Positions 47,159 through 57,581 of a stretch of 64,000 nt of DNA are shown here, in pieces; position 1 is the stretch's first letter, and each line of letters begins with the position of its first letter. The notes beneath the pieces were generated by a model. The model searched no databases. It saw only the letters and a program-made list of their open reading frames with translations, and had not been told where the DNA came from. Origin of the DNA: Dillenia suffruticosa (Eukaryota > Streptophyta > Magnoliopsida > Dilleniales > Dilleniaceae); contig JAVTVX010000004.1 of NCBI GenBank assembly GCA_033439265.1, forward strand, positions 11,056,201 through 11,120,200, in the 5' to 3' direction. The position numbers and the translations under genes were made by a program.

Positions 47159-47799
47159 TGATTAAAGTGAGTTTTTAGATAATTTAAATACAATTTCATT
47201 AAAATATGTGTTTAATGGTTACTTGAGAAAAGACTTTTGCAGAGGGGTAGAGAGCAAAAAATGAAACATACAAAAGAATTGCTGGAAAAAATGCTGAGGT
47301 GATAATAGAAACCAATGCTGAAATAAGTTGCTCCCGAAGAGAGCAAAAGAAGATTTTCACAAACCACGGAATAGTTAATACAGGTAGGAAAGCAAGGATC
47401 GACATGCATAAGAGGGTCTTACATTTTTACATAATCTTAATGGAGTATCACAAGTCAACAATCCCCCCACCCGAAAAAAAGAAAAAAAAAAACAGCAGTC
47501 CTATCCAAAACATAGGATTATTTGACATGTTTCGAAATTATTTGTGTTTAAATGAAAATAGTTTGAAAATATTTGGAAAAAAAATTGAATAATTGGTTAT
47601 TAAGAGTTTTTAGAGAAGAAATGAACTTTTCGTTCAAAACTGTTTAAATTAACTTGAGAATCAACTTCACATCATCAGCAGATCAAGAGTAGCCCTAAAT
47701 TATATAGGTAAACCAATACACTACTACATATTTTATATACAAATATAAACATATAAATATATATTAAAAAAGTAAATTAATATATTAAACCATGTCAAC

Positions 47800-47835
<36 letters not shown>

Positions 47836-48059
47836 TCTATACAAGTGAAGATGCTCAAATATCCTTTTATGCAAATAATGGAAAAGGTGAAAATGTAAAA
47901 ATGATAAATCTATTCTAAATTTTTCAAAAATGGTAAATTTTCACAGACTGCAGATTTTCAAAAATGCTATTACATGTTAGCATCATTCTTGGTGGGGATT
48001 TTCATTCCTCTTGATCACTATTTTCTTTCACAGTATGCCCATGTAAGCATTTGAAGTTT

Positions 48060-48101
48060 CCAGCAAAACCCACTGAATAGCCAGCAAAACCCACTGAATA
48101 G
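48060..48101. repeat. 21-bp perfect tandem duplication
   Basis: Two exact copies of CCAGCAAAACCCACTGAATAG are adjacent. Confidence 0.95.
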
Positions 48102-48884
48102 CACTTCTTGTTCATGACAATCTCTTAACAACTATCTTAAAATCACAAATTTTGCCTATTAGTGCTATCAAAGAAGTGACAATTTCACTCAATTAAAAAG
48201 CAGAAAAAACTAGATACAACACTAATTAGCTGATGAGAAACTCTAGACTTTCATTTCAAGAAAACAAACAAGGGTCTAGACAAGCATTCAAATTCAAATA
48301 ACTCAGTCAAGGAGGGAGGTAGGGAGGGAGGGAGGGAGGGAGGGAGAAAGAGAGAGAGAGTAGAGTTCAGAGTTGACCTGAACGGAATCGGCGCTATTCA
48401 TTTCTCCATAGAAGTTCTCCGTTCTCCTTCACTTCAATCTTGGTGCAACATAGGGCAAAATGGAGGAAATAGTTTGGTAGAATCAAGGAAAATAAAGAGA
48501 ATATGGCTTCTACCGGTGAGATTTGTTAAAAAATTCGAGCATACAATAGTGAGAGGAGAAGAGAAGGGAGTCGTCGTCGAGCTCTTATATGGAACAAAAC
48601 AAAATTTGGGCAAGAGGGAGAGCTTTAATGGGAGGGTTTTGAAAGGAGGATAGAGTTGGAATTATGATTTTGAAATGAGGGCATAAACAGAATAAAAAAA
48701 ATTATATCTCCACAAAAGCTAGCGTGTTTTTAAAAAAAGAAGCAAAAGCTCATCTGAGAAGTTTTTTGTAAAGCTCTACTTTTTTTTCCTGCATAAAAAA
48801 AAGGGCTCCTTTTTAAGTTCTTAAAAAATATCATTTGGAAAGGTTTCTTCTTATAAGGAGAAGAGAAACTGAAAAAAAAAATCA

Positions 48885-48896
48885 TGCCAAACAGGT
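48885..48896 (-). repeat. Candidate Harbinger right terminal inverted repeat
   Basis: Reads ACCTGTTTGGCA on the minus strand, matching AACTGTTTGGCA at 25204-25215 on the left, with TTA outside. The word resembles ends of plant PIF/Harbinger and Tourist elements. Confidence 0.5.
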
Positions 48897-50186
48897 TTAG
48901 GAGAAGGTTATATAAGATTTTCAATGCTACTATGACATGTACTAAAGTGCATATGAAAACAAGTTTCCATTGCTATAATAACATGAGGACTAAGTGTCAG
49001 AGATGTTGGAATTAGATTAATGGTTATATCTATTTCATTCAAAAAATCAAAGATAGCCCGAGAATAATCAAGATTGGATGAAAAATAACACATTAAAACA
49101 TGATATGGCTAGAAAATTAAATTAAAAATAAAAAGAGATTATTCTTTCTGTGATTTGATTGAGTCTGCTTTATCAATAAAATTTGTGTAGTACTAAGTTT
49201 GTGATGAATCATTTTCTGATACATAAATCTATAATCAAAAGATCTCAAATCTAAATCTTCTCATCTAAATCATAAACTCAAACACTCAAATATTATACGT
49301 TTCATATGTGTTCTTTGAGTAGGCATATACTGGTAAAAGAATACAATCCTAATATTTTTGAAATTTTTTATTCTTTAACCAACTTGTGTTCAAATTCAAA
49401 TTTTAAGAATAATTACCCTAAAGAGAAAGATAATGAATTATCCATAATTAATTAGTTATTTAGGGTTTAACAATTTCAAAAATACAAAATGCATTTAAAA
49501 ATTTCTACAAAAAATCTTAAAATTATAAAATAGGAAAAAATAATTTCAAATTTAGAAAACATGATAAATAATTTCAATATTAAAATTTAGGATAAATTTT
49601 TTTGTATTTCCAAACTGGTTATGATTTATCTAAAGTTATAAACTAGCTCTGGTTGCTCATATTCGTGTGTGTGTGTATATATATATATATATTATTTTTC
49701 ACTTTCAATTAACCTAACACCAATATAATTCCATACAAACAACTAATAAATATCAATTGAATTTTTAATTTAAAGAAGAGAATGAAAATATATTTATTTT
49801 GACTTCAAAATAATTATAATACAATTTGCTAATCTAGTAATTGTATCAAAATTATTTTAATTCTAATTAATATTAATACATAATTAGAATTACATTTTAA
49901 AACAAATATCATATTATTTATGAAAGTTAATAAATAAATATTTATTATTTTGTTCCAATCTATATATATCTTTACATATTGTCCCTTTATGTAATACGAA
50001 TGATTGAGGGTAAACAAAATATATAAATAAATATATTATCGTCTCTTCAATTATTTATATCTTGATTTGTTATATAAAATAGAGAATATTTAGAATGTTA
50101 AGTTGTTTTTACATTAACCAATAGAAGTTGAAAATTTTTTTAAATATCTAACACAATAGAAAATCATATTATTAAGTTCAGTTTTC
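48897..50186. other. AT-rich intergenic sequence, no gene seen
   Basis: Only short AT-rich frames without domains are present, plus a (GT)n(AT)n microsatellite at about 49665-49692. Confidence 0.5.
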
Positions 50187-51149
50187 GGAGTTTTGTATCG
50201 AAATAATTCAAAAAAAATTAAAATAACTCAAACGGAAAAATATTTTCATTTCTAACCCACATTTGTCGGGAGTCGAAAATGCAACACAATGTGTCGCGTC
50301 TTCAACCCACGACAAAGTCCAGAGAGAGAGAGAGGAGTCCACGGGGGAGGTGGCAGAAGGGGGAGGGAGGAGGGCGGCAGGGGGCGGGGGGAAGGAGAGA
50401 GAGGGGAGGACCGCGGCGGGGGGAAGGAGAGATAGAGGGGAGGACCATGGCGGGGTGCGGAGGGGGGGATGGAGAGAGAGGGGGAGGGAGGGAGAGAAAG
50501 AGGGGAGGGCGGCAGGGGGTCCGCCGGGGGAGGGAGAGAGAGAAAGAGGGGAGGAGCGCGGCGGGGGGCGGAGGGGGAAGGAGAGAGAGAGGGGAGGGCT
50601 ACGGGGGGCAGAGGGAGGAGGGAGGGAGAGAAAGAGGGGTGCCGCCGCGCTCCTCCTCTGCCTCTCTCTCCCTCCCCCCCTCCGCCTGCCGCTTCTCTCC
50701 TCTTTCTCTCCCTCCCTCCCCCCCTCCGCCCCCTCGCGGCCATCCCCTCTCTCTCTCTCTCTCCCTCCCCCTCCATACCCCGCCCCGCCCCGCCCCGCCC
50801 CTCCCCTCTCTCTCTCCTTCCCCCTCCGCCCCCCCGCCGCGCTCCTCCCCTCTTTCTCTCTTCCTCCTCCAGCGGAACCCCCGCCGCCCTCCCCTTGTCT
50901 CTCCCTCCCTCTCCCCTCCGCGGCCCTCCCCTCTGTCTCTTTCCCTCCCCCCTTCGCCCCCCGCCACTCTCCTGCCCTCTCTCTCCCTCCCCCGCGGACT
51001 CTTCTCTCTCTCTCTGAACTTTGTCACAGGTTGAAGACGCGACATAGTGTGCCGCGTCTTCAACTCCTAACAAATATGAGTTAGAAACGGAAATATTTTT
51101 TATTTGGGTTATTTATATTTTTTTTTGAGTTATTTCGGTACAAAACTCC
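50187..51149. repeat. 963-bp hairpin (foldback) element with GA-rich and CT-rich arms
   Basis: Left and right halves are inverted copies centred near 50668. The outer 110 bases of each arm align well: GGAGTTTTGTA, CGAAATAA, TTTCTAAC, GTCGCGTCTTCAACC and CAGAGAGAGAGAG on the left, with their complements on the right. The inner parts are GA-rich tandem repeats on the left (GGAGG, GCGGCGGGGGG units) and their CT-rich complement on the right. Four GGGGC units (minus strand) lie at 50778-50801. Flanking words AGTTTTC and AGTTTTT may be a target duplication. It encodes nothing credible. The two opposite 273-codon frames are a product of the symmetry. A foldback DNA transposon is the likeliest class. 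Confidence 0.85.
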
Positions 51150-51216
51150 AGTTTTTGGATAATCGACTGGGACGACTCGAGATGGTAATTTCTGACATAG
51201 TTGACATTGGGATTGG

Positions 51217-51375
51217 GATTTGCCTCACTAAGGTGGTGGAGAAGGAAAAACGACATGACCGTAACAGGATTGCATGTCAGTAGAGGGTGATTTGCCTCAC
51301 TAAGGTGGTGGAGAAGGAAAAACGACATGACCGTAACAGGATTGCATGTCAGCAGAGGGTGATTTGCCTCACTAA
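51217..51375. repeat. 72-bp tandem repeat, two copies and a partial third
   Basis: Copies start GATTTGCCTCACTAAGG at 51217, 51289 and 51361. The first two differ at one base only. Confidence 0.95.
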
Positions 51376-52100
51376 GGGGAATTTGATCATTGGAGGAGAA
51401 ATTTGACAATAGGGCCGATGATAAAGACAATAGAGATGAAGATGATGGCGGTGGTGGTAGCTTGGGATTTTGTAGGAAAGGGAAGAGAGTGATCAGAGAG
51501 TGAGATGCTTGAGAGAGAGACGAAAAGATGTGGATCCAAACCGCTGATGGAGAAAAGAGGGATTTTTGGTGGGGGGTTTTGGTACTTGGAGGTCATGTGA
51601 TGGTGACGGTAAAATGGAAGTCGAACCACTACTAGTCACAATAAGAGATATAGATAGTGATCTCGCGAAGAGAGAAAGGGCTTCTTTGACCATCCTCTCA
51701 CCTCTGGTGCGTCCTTCAAGGAAAGAATACCAACGAGGATGGTGTTGGCAACGACAGGGTTTAGGAGAAGGCAATGAGATCAATGAGAGAGAGAGAGAAG
51801 GGGGAGGTGAACGATTACTATTCTCTAACTCCAATGCTTCCTCTCTTCCTCAATTTGAATCCCAACCCTCTTATTTTTTGTTAACTTAATGGGCAAATGG
51901 CATATTCTAAATCCTAAGGGCCACCCTAAATATATGAAAATCTAGTTTAATCTTATTTAGCATGCACAATACATCATAGCACACACATATCCATAAATGA
52001 TTTATGAAACAATATGTATTTAACCATGGAACTTGGATGTAATGCATGAAAAAGGGATATCCTAAGGTTTTCTAAATATGGATTTTCACATTATATATCA
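51376..52100. other. Intergenic, no supported gene
   Basis: Frames on both strands near 51490-51890 give Ser/Leu-rich peptides without known domains. Nothing is called. Confidence 0.4.
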
Positions 52101-53260
52101 GGGGGCGTTTGTTTCATATTTGGGAGTCGTAATTGGATTCAGAATCAAAAATATTGGAAATAGAATTAGGGAATTGATTTTGATATCTTTTATTTGGTTC
52201 AAATTCTGAAATGAACATAATTGCTATTGTTAATATTTGATTTATATATTTTTAAAAAAATGAATCATATAATTATCAATTTTACCCTTAATAAAAAGCG
52301 TAAGAAAAAAAAACTTTTAAAAAGTTTTTTCATCAAGATAGAAAAAAAAAACCTTGGACTTGATAAATTAATGATATTAGAATCAAATGAAACATATTCG
52401 ATCTTCTATTTTGTGATATATTTTATCTTGCACCATCTAGAGTTTCTTTAAAAGTATCTTATTGCATCTGTAATGTTTTCCGACCAATATCAACTGTTGA
52501 AAGAAGAATATACACATAAAAAATAACAAATTTTACATAATAACTATCGACGAAATATGTTTTAAGGATGAGCAAAATTATGTTAAACGATAAACAAAAA
52601 TAAGTTAGATCAGTGAAAGATTAGTTTGGAATGGATTAAAACAAGTCTCAGAATGTACAAAAGTTAACTTGGAATGAATTGAAGCAAAATTTGGAATAAA
52701 TTTATCAATGCAAGATTAATCAAGTCAACCTGCACAACCATAAATCAATTTGCACAAGTCACAGGTCAACCTGCACAATCATTAGGTCAACTTGCATGGG
52801 CAATAAGTCAATTTGCATAAATCACAAGTCGACTTGCATAAATAAAAAATTGAAACTAACTAAATAAAATAGAGTACAAGTTGACTTGACTATTGTATAA
52901 GTCAACTTGCACAAAACAGAAAGTTCATAGGACACTTACAAAGCCGACCGATCATTGTACAAGTCGATGTGCACAAAACATAAAGTTCATATAATACTTA
53001 CAAAGTTGACTTACCCTAAGAGCAAGTCAATTTGCATGAGCCACCGTGAAAAATGCTTAAGTTAAAATAGACACAAGTCGACCTATTACAAACACAAATT
53101 GACTTTCATATTCATAGAACATAGTTTTATTTAGATTTCACAAAACTCTTATTTTATTGGTCTTATTCTCAAACCTTTATTCATATTCTATTAATCCAAA
53201 CAATTTATATAAATTTTAATTCTATTACCGATTTTTATATTCTTTAATCAAATACCACCT
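52101..53260. mobile_element. Possible non-autonomous DNA element
   Basis: The left edge GGGGGCGTTTGTTTCATATT and the right edge (AGGTGGTATTTGATTAAAG in reverse complement) resemble the GGGCGTTTGGTT type of plant terminal repeats, but match each other poorly. No target duplication was found. The interior is AT-rich and carries a repeat array. Confidence 0.25.
52721..53090. repeat. Array of AAGTCAACTTGCACAA-type repeats
   Basis: About a dozen degenerate copies of AAGTCAA(C/T)(C/T)TGCA(C/T)A occur at irregular spacing of roughly 20-60 bases, for example at 52721, 52885-52915 and 53022. One or more are inverted (AAGTTGACTTG). Two copies of a longer block with AAAGTTCATA and CACTTACAAAG lie at about 52910-53010. 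Confidence 0.7.
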
Positions 53261-53464
53261 AAATGTATACTTGGATTACATGAGTTGAAAAACAAAATGA
53301 AGGTTTTTTTTTTCCTTTCATTTTCTGGTGGGTGATGTGCAGGACTATTGATAACGTTGGTGAATCAATGTGGAGAGAGAAAATAAGCTCAAATTGTAGA
53401 AAAATTTGTTGGTAGGGGAGGAAAGCAATATTGGGATAATCATCTGTGCCCCGAAGCCCTAATG

Positions 53465-54417
53465 CACTACTAGAAAATGAACTTTCAGCGACGGAAAAAT
53501 CCGTCACTGAAAGTCCCTTTTCCGTCGCTGAAAGGTATCAGCGACGAATTTTTTCCGTTGTTAAATCCGTCGTAAAAAGTAACCCCACTAATTTTTAGCA
53601 ACAGATTTTTTTTTCCGTTGCAAATATCAACGTCGGATTAGCGACAGAAAAAAATCCATTGCTGAAAGAAAAAAAAATTAGAACTAGGTGTCCGTCGCTG
53701 ATTTTTTAATTCTGAAAAAAAAAAAACAAGAGAAAGCTCAGGAGCCCCCCACCAAATTGCCTCCGGACGGAACGGAATCGAGCCCATGCACAAGAGTGAG
53801 GAAGAGAGAGCGCTAACCACCAAACCAAGTTTATCTTTTAATCATGTATTTTTATTTTATTTACTTATTAACTTTATCTCATATTTTTTAATAATAATAA
53901 AATTATATAAAATTATAATAAAATTAAAAATTATAATTATAATTATAATAAAATAATATTATTATTCTACAAAATAAAATAAAAATAAAAATTATTAAAT
54001 TATTAAATTATTAAATAAAAATAAAAAAATAAAAAAAAATAAAAAAAATAAAAAAAATAAAAAAATAAAAGAAATAAAAAAATCCGTCATTAATCCCTCG
54101 CTAATTTTTCATCACTAATGATTGTATATTTTGTTTTTAATTTTTTTTTCCTTCACCAATTCACCAACGGATTACTGACGGAATATTTTCGTCGCTAAAT
54201 ATTCCATCGGTAATCCGTCGCTGATAATTTTATAATTTTTAAAAATTTTTTTTGGTTTAGCGACGGAATTATTTCCGTCGCTAATTTCTGTCGCTAGTCC
54301 GTCTCTAATCTGTCGATATTTAGTCCGTCGTTAATCCGTCGAAAATCTATCGATATTACCGATAGATTTTTTTCCATCGGTATTTATCTATCGCTGATGC
54401 TAGTTTTTCTAGTAGTG
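53465..54417. mobile_element. Non-autonomous CACTA element, complete
   Basis: The left end CACTACTAGAAAA at 53465 is the exact complement of the right end TTTTCTAGTAGTG ending at 54417, a 13-bp perfect terminal repeat. ATG lies directly outside both ends (53462-53464 and 54418-54420), the 3-bp target duplication expected of CACTA. The outer 200-300 bases on each side are rich in GCGACGGA/TCCGTCGC subterminal motifs. The centre is AT-only. It has no coding capacity and would depend on transposase from elsewhere. Confidence 0.93.
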
Positions 54418-54420
54418 ATG

Positions 54421-55396
54421 GATTCAGTTGGCCCACTAAATATGAAAGTTTTCCTGTAAATCTATGATGTAAAATATTTTAATTTTGTAATTATAAAATT
54501 TTCATCACGTAGATATTTTATTTTTATACTTTTTTGAACAAATCATAATAAAATAGATTAACTCAAATTTAAATAATAAATGAAATTTTCACTTGCATTG
54601 CATGGGTCATGGTCATTTTCAACTTAATTCGGGCATGCCAATTTACCCATGTACAATTCCTCAGCCAAAATTTTTAACCAACTCAAGTAAATTCAAGTTA
54701 AGAGATCAACTATATACATTAATCTTTCAATTTCCGTGCCAATCAAATGATTTGGAGGTGCTACTAATAAAATCATCGATGATATTCAGAATTTAAATTT
54801 TGTTATAATAAGAAATAAATAAATAATAATAATAATAATAAAAATATTGATTCTAAGGGGTTGGAGTTTTTGGTAGGCTGGTCTTTTGCTTTGCTTCCCT
54901 ACAGATTCTCAACTTTATCAATTAAACGGCTAATGAGTCATACTCCCTTAAAACACTTATGCTCTTTTCAATGAGCTTGGTGAGAAAGATGGTGCTAGTG
55001 CTTTGAGAGAGAGAAAAAAAAAATCTATTAAATTAATGTAACTCATTTAAACTAATTATTTAAAAATATAATATATTTATATGACAAAATTCAACTCATA
55101 GGTTTTTCAAATAGTGATTTATCAAAAAATGCAAAACACATATAAAAAAATTTCATAGTTTGCAAGTTCAAATAAAATTGAGTTGCTTGATATTGAAACC
55201 AAATGAAAATTATTCATTTGTCAAAAGAATTTTGTTGTTTGGAAAATCCTATTAAAACTCTTATTAATTGAAATGAATTTCAAAATTCAATTTATTGCTA
55301 TTTGAATTTAATTTCAAAATTCAATTCTATTATTTATTTATCCAAAATATTTATTTAATTGAGTTTTGTTAACAGGATTTAAAATTAAAATTTACA

Positions 55397-55430
<34 letters not shown>

Positions 55431-55534
55431 TTGGTTCAAACATGAGAAATTAAATAATAAAATATTCAAAAGGCTTGGGATTCAATAGGTTTGAAAAACC
55501 AAGTAAACCCAACCCAAGTGGAGCCTGGCATCAG
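54421..55534. other. AT-rich sequence upstream of KRI1
   Basis: No gene was seen. An (ATT)n microsatellite lies at about 55400-55431. Confidence 0.5.
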
Positions 55535-55535
55535 T

Positions 55536-55569
55536 TGGGCCAAACCTTAACATGGATAGGATTGGGCCT
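55536..55569 (+). promoter_or_regulatory. Two site II elements (TGGGCC) upstream of KRI1
   Basis: TGGGCC at 55536-55541 and TGGGCCT at 55563-55569. Site II motifs are bound by TCP factors and are enriched in plant promoters of ribosomal and cell-growth genes. They lie about 85-115 bases before the KRI1 start codon. Confidence 0.65.
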
Positions 55570-55593
55570 TGTTCTCTACTTGTATTTTATACG

Positions 55594-55602
55594 AAACCCT
55601 AG
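55594..55602 (+). promoter_or_regulatory. Telo-box (AAACCCTAG) upstream of KRI1
   Basis: AAACCCTAG, followed at 55611 by a close variant AAACCCTGG. Telo-boxes near the transcription start often occur with site II motifs in ribosome-biogenesis genes, so the promoter agrees with the protein's function. Confidence 0.65.
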
Positions 55603-55652
55603 AAACTCGAAACCCTGGAATTCTTCACCTGATCAAAGCTATACAGAACAAA

Positions 55653-57581
55653 ATGGGGATGAAGCTCTTCGAAGACGGCGATGGCGACGAAGACGTTTCG
55701 AAGATTGAGATCGACCAAGAGTTTGCTCGCAGGTATGACCACAACAAGAAGCGCGAAGGTCTTCAGCGTCTAGAAGAACTGAAGAAGAAAGGTCTCGCCG
55801 GAGACGACTCTGATTCCGTCGATTCCGACTCCGATTCGGATTTCGAGGTTGATTCCGATGAGGACGACCAAGTCAAATCTAGCATGAGAGATTTGGAGTT
55901 CTTCAATGCCCTAATTCGGTTGAAGAATCAAGACCCTGTTTTGAAACAGAAGGATGCGAAGTTGTTCGAATCGGAGTCTGAAACTGATGATGAAGAACAG
56001 AAAAGTGATTCAAAGAAGAAAAAGGCGAAAGCAATGTATTTGAAAGATGTGGTCGCAAAGCAATTGATTGAAGAGGGACCGGCATTCGGTGATGAAGAAG
56101 AAAAAGTTGAGCAAATTTCGAAGAAGATTAAGAAGAAGACTTATGTTGAAGAGCAAGCGGAGCTTCAGAAGGCATTTTTGGATGCTGTAGAGAAAGCAGA
56201 ATTGGATGAAGATGATGGTGATTTATTGGAGGAGAAAAAGAGAGAAGTGAATGATGATATTGAGAATGGGAATGAGATTAATGGAAAATTAGATGAGTAT
56301 TTTGGCAAGGATGGTGAGTTGGACGAAAATGGATTGTTTTTGAAGGATTATTTTAAAAATAGGTTGTGGGTTGATAAAGATAAGGGCAAAAATAAGGTGG
56401 TAGATGAGGACTTATCACAGATTTCAGAGGATGAAGAAGAGATTGATAGGCAAGATGATTATGAAAAGGAGTATAACTTTAGACATGAGGAGGGTGGTGA
56501 GGATAGAGTGTTGGGTCATTCTCGATTTGTCGAGGGATCAGTGAGGAAGAAGGTTAGTGCTAGGAAATTGCAGAGGAAGAGCAAGGAGGAGAGAATGGCG
56601 TTAGCTGAGTTTGAGAGGAAGGAGGAGTTGAAACATTTGAAGAATTTGAAGAAGAAGGAGATTATGGAGAAGATTAATAAGATCAAGGAAATTGCAGGCA
56701 TTGCTGAGGATGGAACTTGTTTGTTGGATGAGAATGATTTGGAGGAGGATTTTGATCCCGAGGAGTATGATAGGAAAATGAAGGAAACTTTTGATGAGGA
56801 TTATTATGGGGCTGAGGATGCAGACCCAGAGTTTGGTAGTGATAAGGATGGTGATGATGGTGATCTTGAAAAGCCTGATTTTGATAAAGAAGATGAATTG
56901 CTTGGACTTCCGAAAGGTTGGACCATGGAGGAGTCAAGTGATGGGTTTAAATCTGCCAGGGAAAAATATTTAAAGAATAAGTTGGAGAAGAAAAATGAAG
57001 GTGTCAAGGAGGAAGAAGGAGAAAACGAAGGTAAGAGGAAGAGGAAGCGCAAAATATCTCTGCAGGAAAAAGTAGCTCTTGATAAGGAGTTGGAGGAATA
57101 TTATAAGTTGGACTATGAAGATACAATAGGAGACTTGAAGACGAGGTTTAAGTATACTTCAGTGCCGCCTAAGAAATATGGTTTGAAGACAGAAGAGGTG
57201 TTGATGTTGGATGACAAGGAGTTAAATCAGTATGTTTCAATCAAGAAACTTGCCCCTTATAGGGAAACAGAATGGGAGGTGCCTAAAATGAAGAAGTACA
57301 ACCAAAAGATGAGAAATAAGTTGCTTATCCAAGGAGAAATGCCAAATGGTGAAGTGGGTGGTAAGAAGAGGGGTTTACATGGTGATAATGAGAGACCAAA
57401 TTCAGGAACTGGTGTCATAGAAGGTGGTGAAGCACAACAGGAGGAAGTTAATGTTGCAACTGGCTCTCTATCCAGGAAAGCCAGGAGGCGGCAACGTCAA
57501 GCAGAATTTAAACTATCTCAGTCGAGGCTTTTGGCATATGGAAAAATTGCTCCTAAATCCAAGAGTAAAAAGAAGCACTGA
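55653..57581 (+). CDS. KRI1: KRI1 homolog, ribosome-biogenesis factor
   Basis: An intact intronless frame of 642 residues. KRI1 is a nucleolar protein needed for small-subunit (40S) assembly, known in yeast to work with KRR1. The N-terminus MGMKLFEDGDGDED is typical, followed by acidic low-complexity stretches alternating with Lys-rich ones. The KRI1 family core lies at about residues 270-360 (YNFRHEE, RVLGHSRFVEGSVRKK, RKEELKHLKNLKKKEI), followed by FDPEEYDRKM and LLGLPKGW. The conserved C-terminal domain is at about 475-570 (YYKLDYEDTIGDL, RFKYTSVPPKKYGL, DDKELNQYVSIKKLAPYR). The end is Lys-rich (KSKSKKKH). An ATG 28 codons upstream is open in frame, but the chosen start gives the conserved beginning. 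Function is inferred from family membership. Confidence 0.95.
   Translation: MGMKLFEDGDGDEDVSKIEIDQEFARRYDHNKKREGLQRLEELKKKGLAGDDSDSVDSDSDSDFEVDSDEDDQVKSSMRDLEFFNALIRLKNQDPVLKQKDAKLFESESETDDEEQKSDSKKKKAKAMYLKDVVAKQLIEEGPAFGDEEEKVEQISKKIKKKTYVEEQAELQKAFLDAVEKAELDEDDGDLLEEKKREVNDDIENGNEINGKLDEYFGKDGELDENGLFLKDYFKNRLWVDKDKGKNKVVDEDLSQISEDEEEIDRQDDYEKEYNFRHEEGGEDRVLGHSRFVEGSVRKKVSARKLQRKSKEERMALAEFERKEELKHLKNLKKKEIMEKINKIKEIAGIAEDGTCLLDENDLEEDFDPEEYDRKMKETFDEDYYGAEDADPEFGSDKDGDDGDLEKPDFDKEDELLGLPKGWTMEESSDGFKSAREKYLKNKLEKKNEGVKEEEGENEGKRKRKRKISLQEKVALDKELEEYYKLDYEDTIGDLKTRFKYTSVPPKKYGLKTEEVLMLDDKELNQYVSIKKLAPYRETEWEVPKMKKYNQKMRNKLLIQGEMPNGEVGGKKRGLHGDNERPNSGTGVIEGGEAQQEEVNVATGSLSRKARRRQRQAEFKLSQSRLLAYGKIAPKSKSKKKH

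Larger units (their letters stand above)
25201..48896 (-). mobile_element. PIF/Harbinger element, split by a nested Copia and Gypsy insertion
   Basis: Two genes typical of plant PIF/Harbinger elements lie on the minus strand: a DDE transposase (28290-26994) and a Myb/SANT protein (47158-46079). Candidate ends share CTGTTTGGCA: left at 25206-25215, right at 48885-48894 in reverse complement. Both have TTA outside (25198-25200 and 48897-48899), which fits the TTA/TAA target of this superfamily. The terminal repeats differ in length by three bases, so the exact borders are tentative. Without the inserted Copia, Gypsy and CACTA DNA the element would be about 5 kb, a normal size. Confidence 0.65.
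47159..48896 (-). other. 5' flank of the Harbinger Myb gene up to the element end
   Basis: No further gene was seen. It holds an (AT)n microsatellite (47802-47831), a perfect 21-bp tandem duplication of CCAGCAAAACCCACTGAATAG (48060-48101) and a (GGGA)n plus (GA)n purine tract (about 48310-48360). The last is CT-rich on the minus strand and would suit a leader or promoter. Confidence 0.5.

Noticed and set aside
50252..51084. Two overlapping 273-codon frames on opposite strands
   Set aside because: They arise from the inverted-repeat symmetry and GA/CT composition. The peptides are Arg/Gly/Glu or Pro/Ser/Leu runs without any domain.
51490..51890. Possible small gene on either strand near 51.5-51.9 kb
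   Set aside because: Frames on both strands are Ser/Leu-rich or Arg/Glu-rich, without domains or splice signals.
52721..53090. A CRISPR-like array of repeats and spacers
   Set aside because: The repeats are degenerate, irregularly spaced and partly inverted, and the window is plant nuclear DNA.
55569..55652. Upstream ATG extending KRI1 by 28 codons
   Set aside because: The extension is unlike KRI1 proteins and overlaps the telo-box. The conserved N-terminus starts at 55653.
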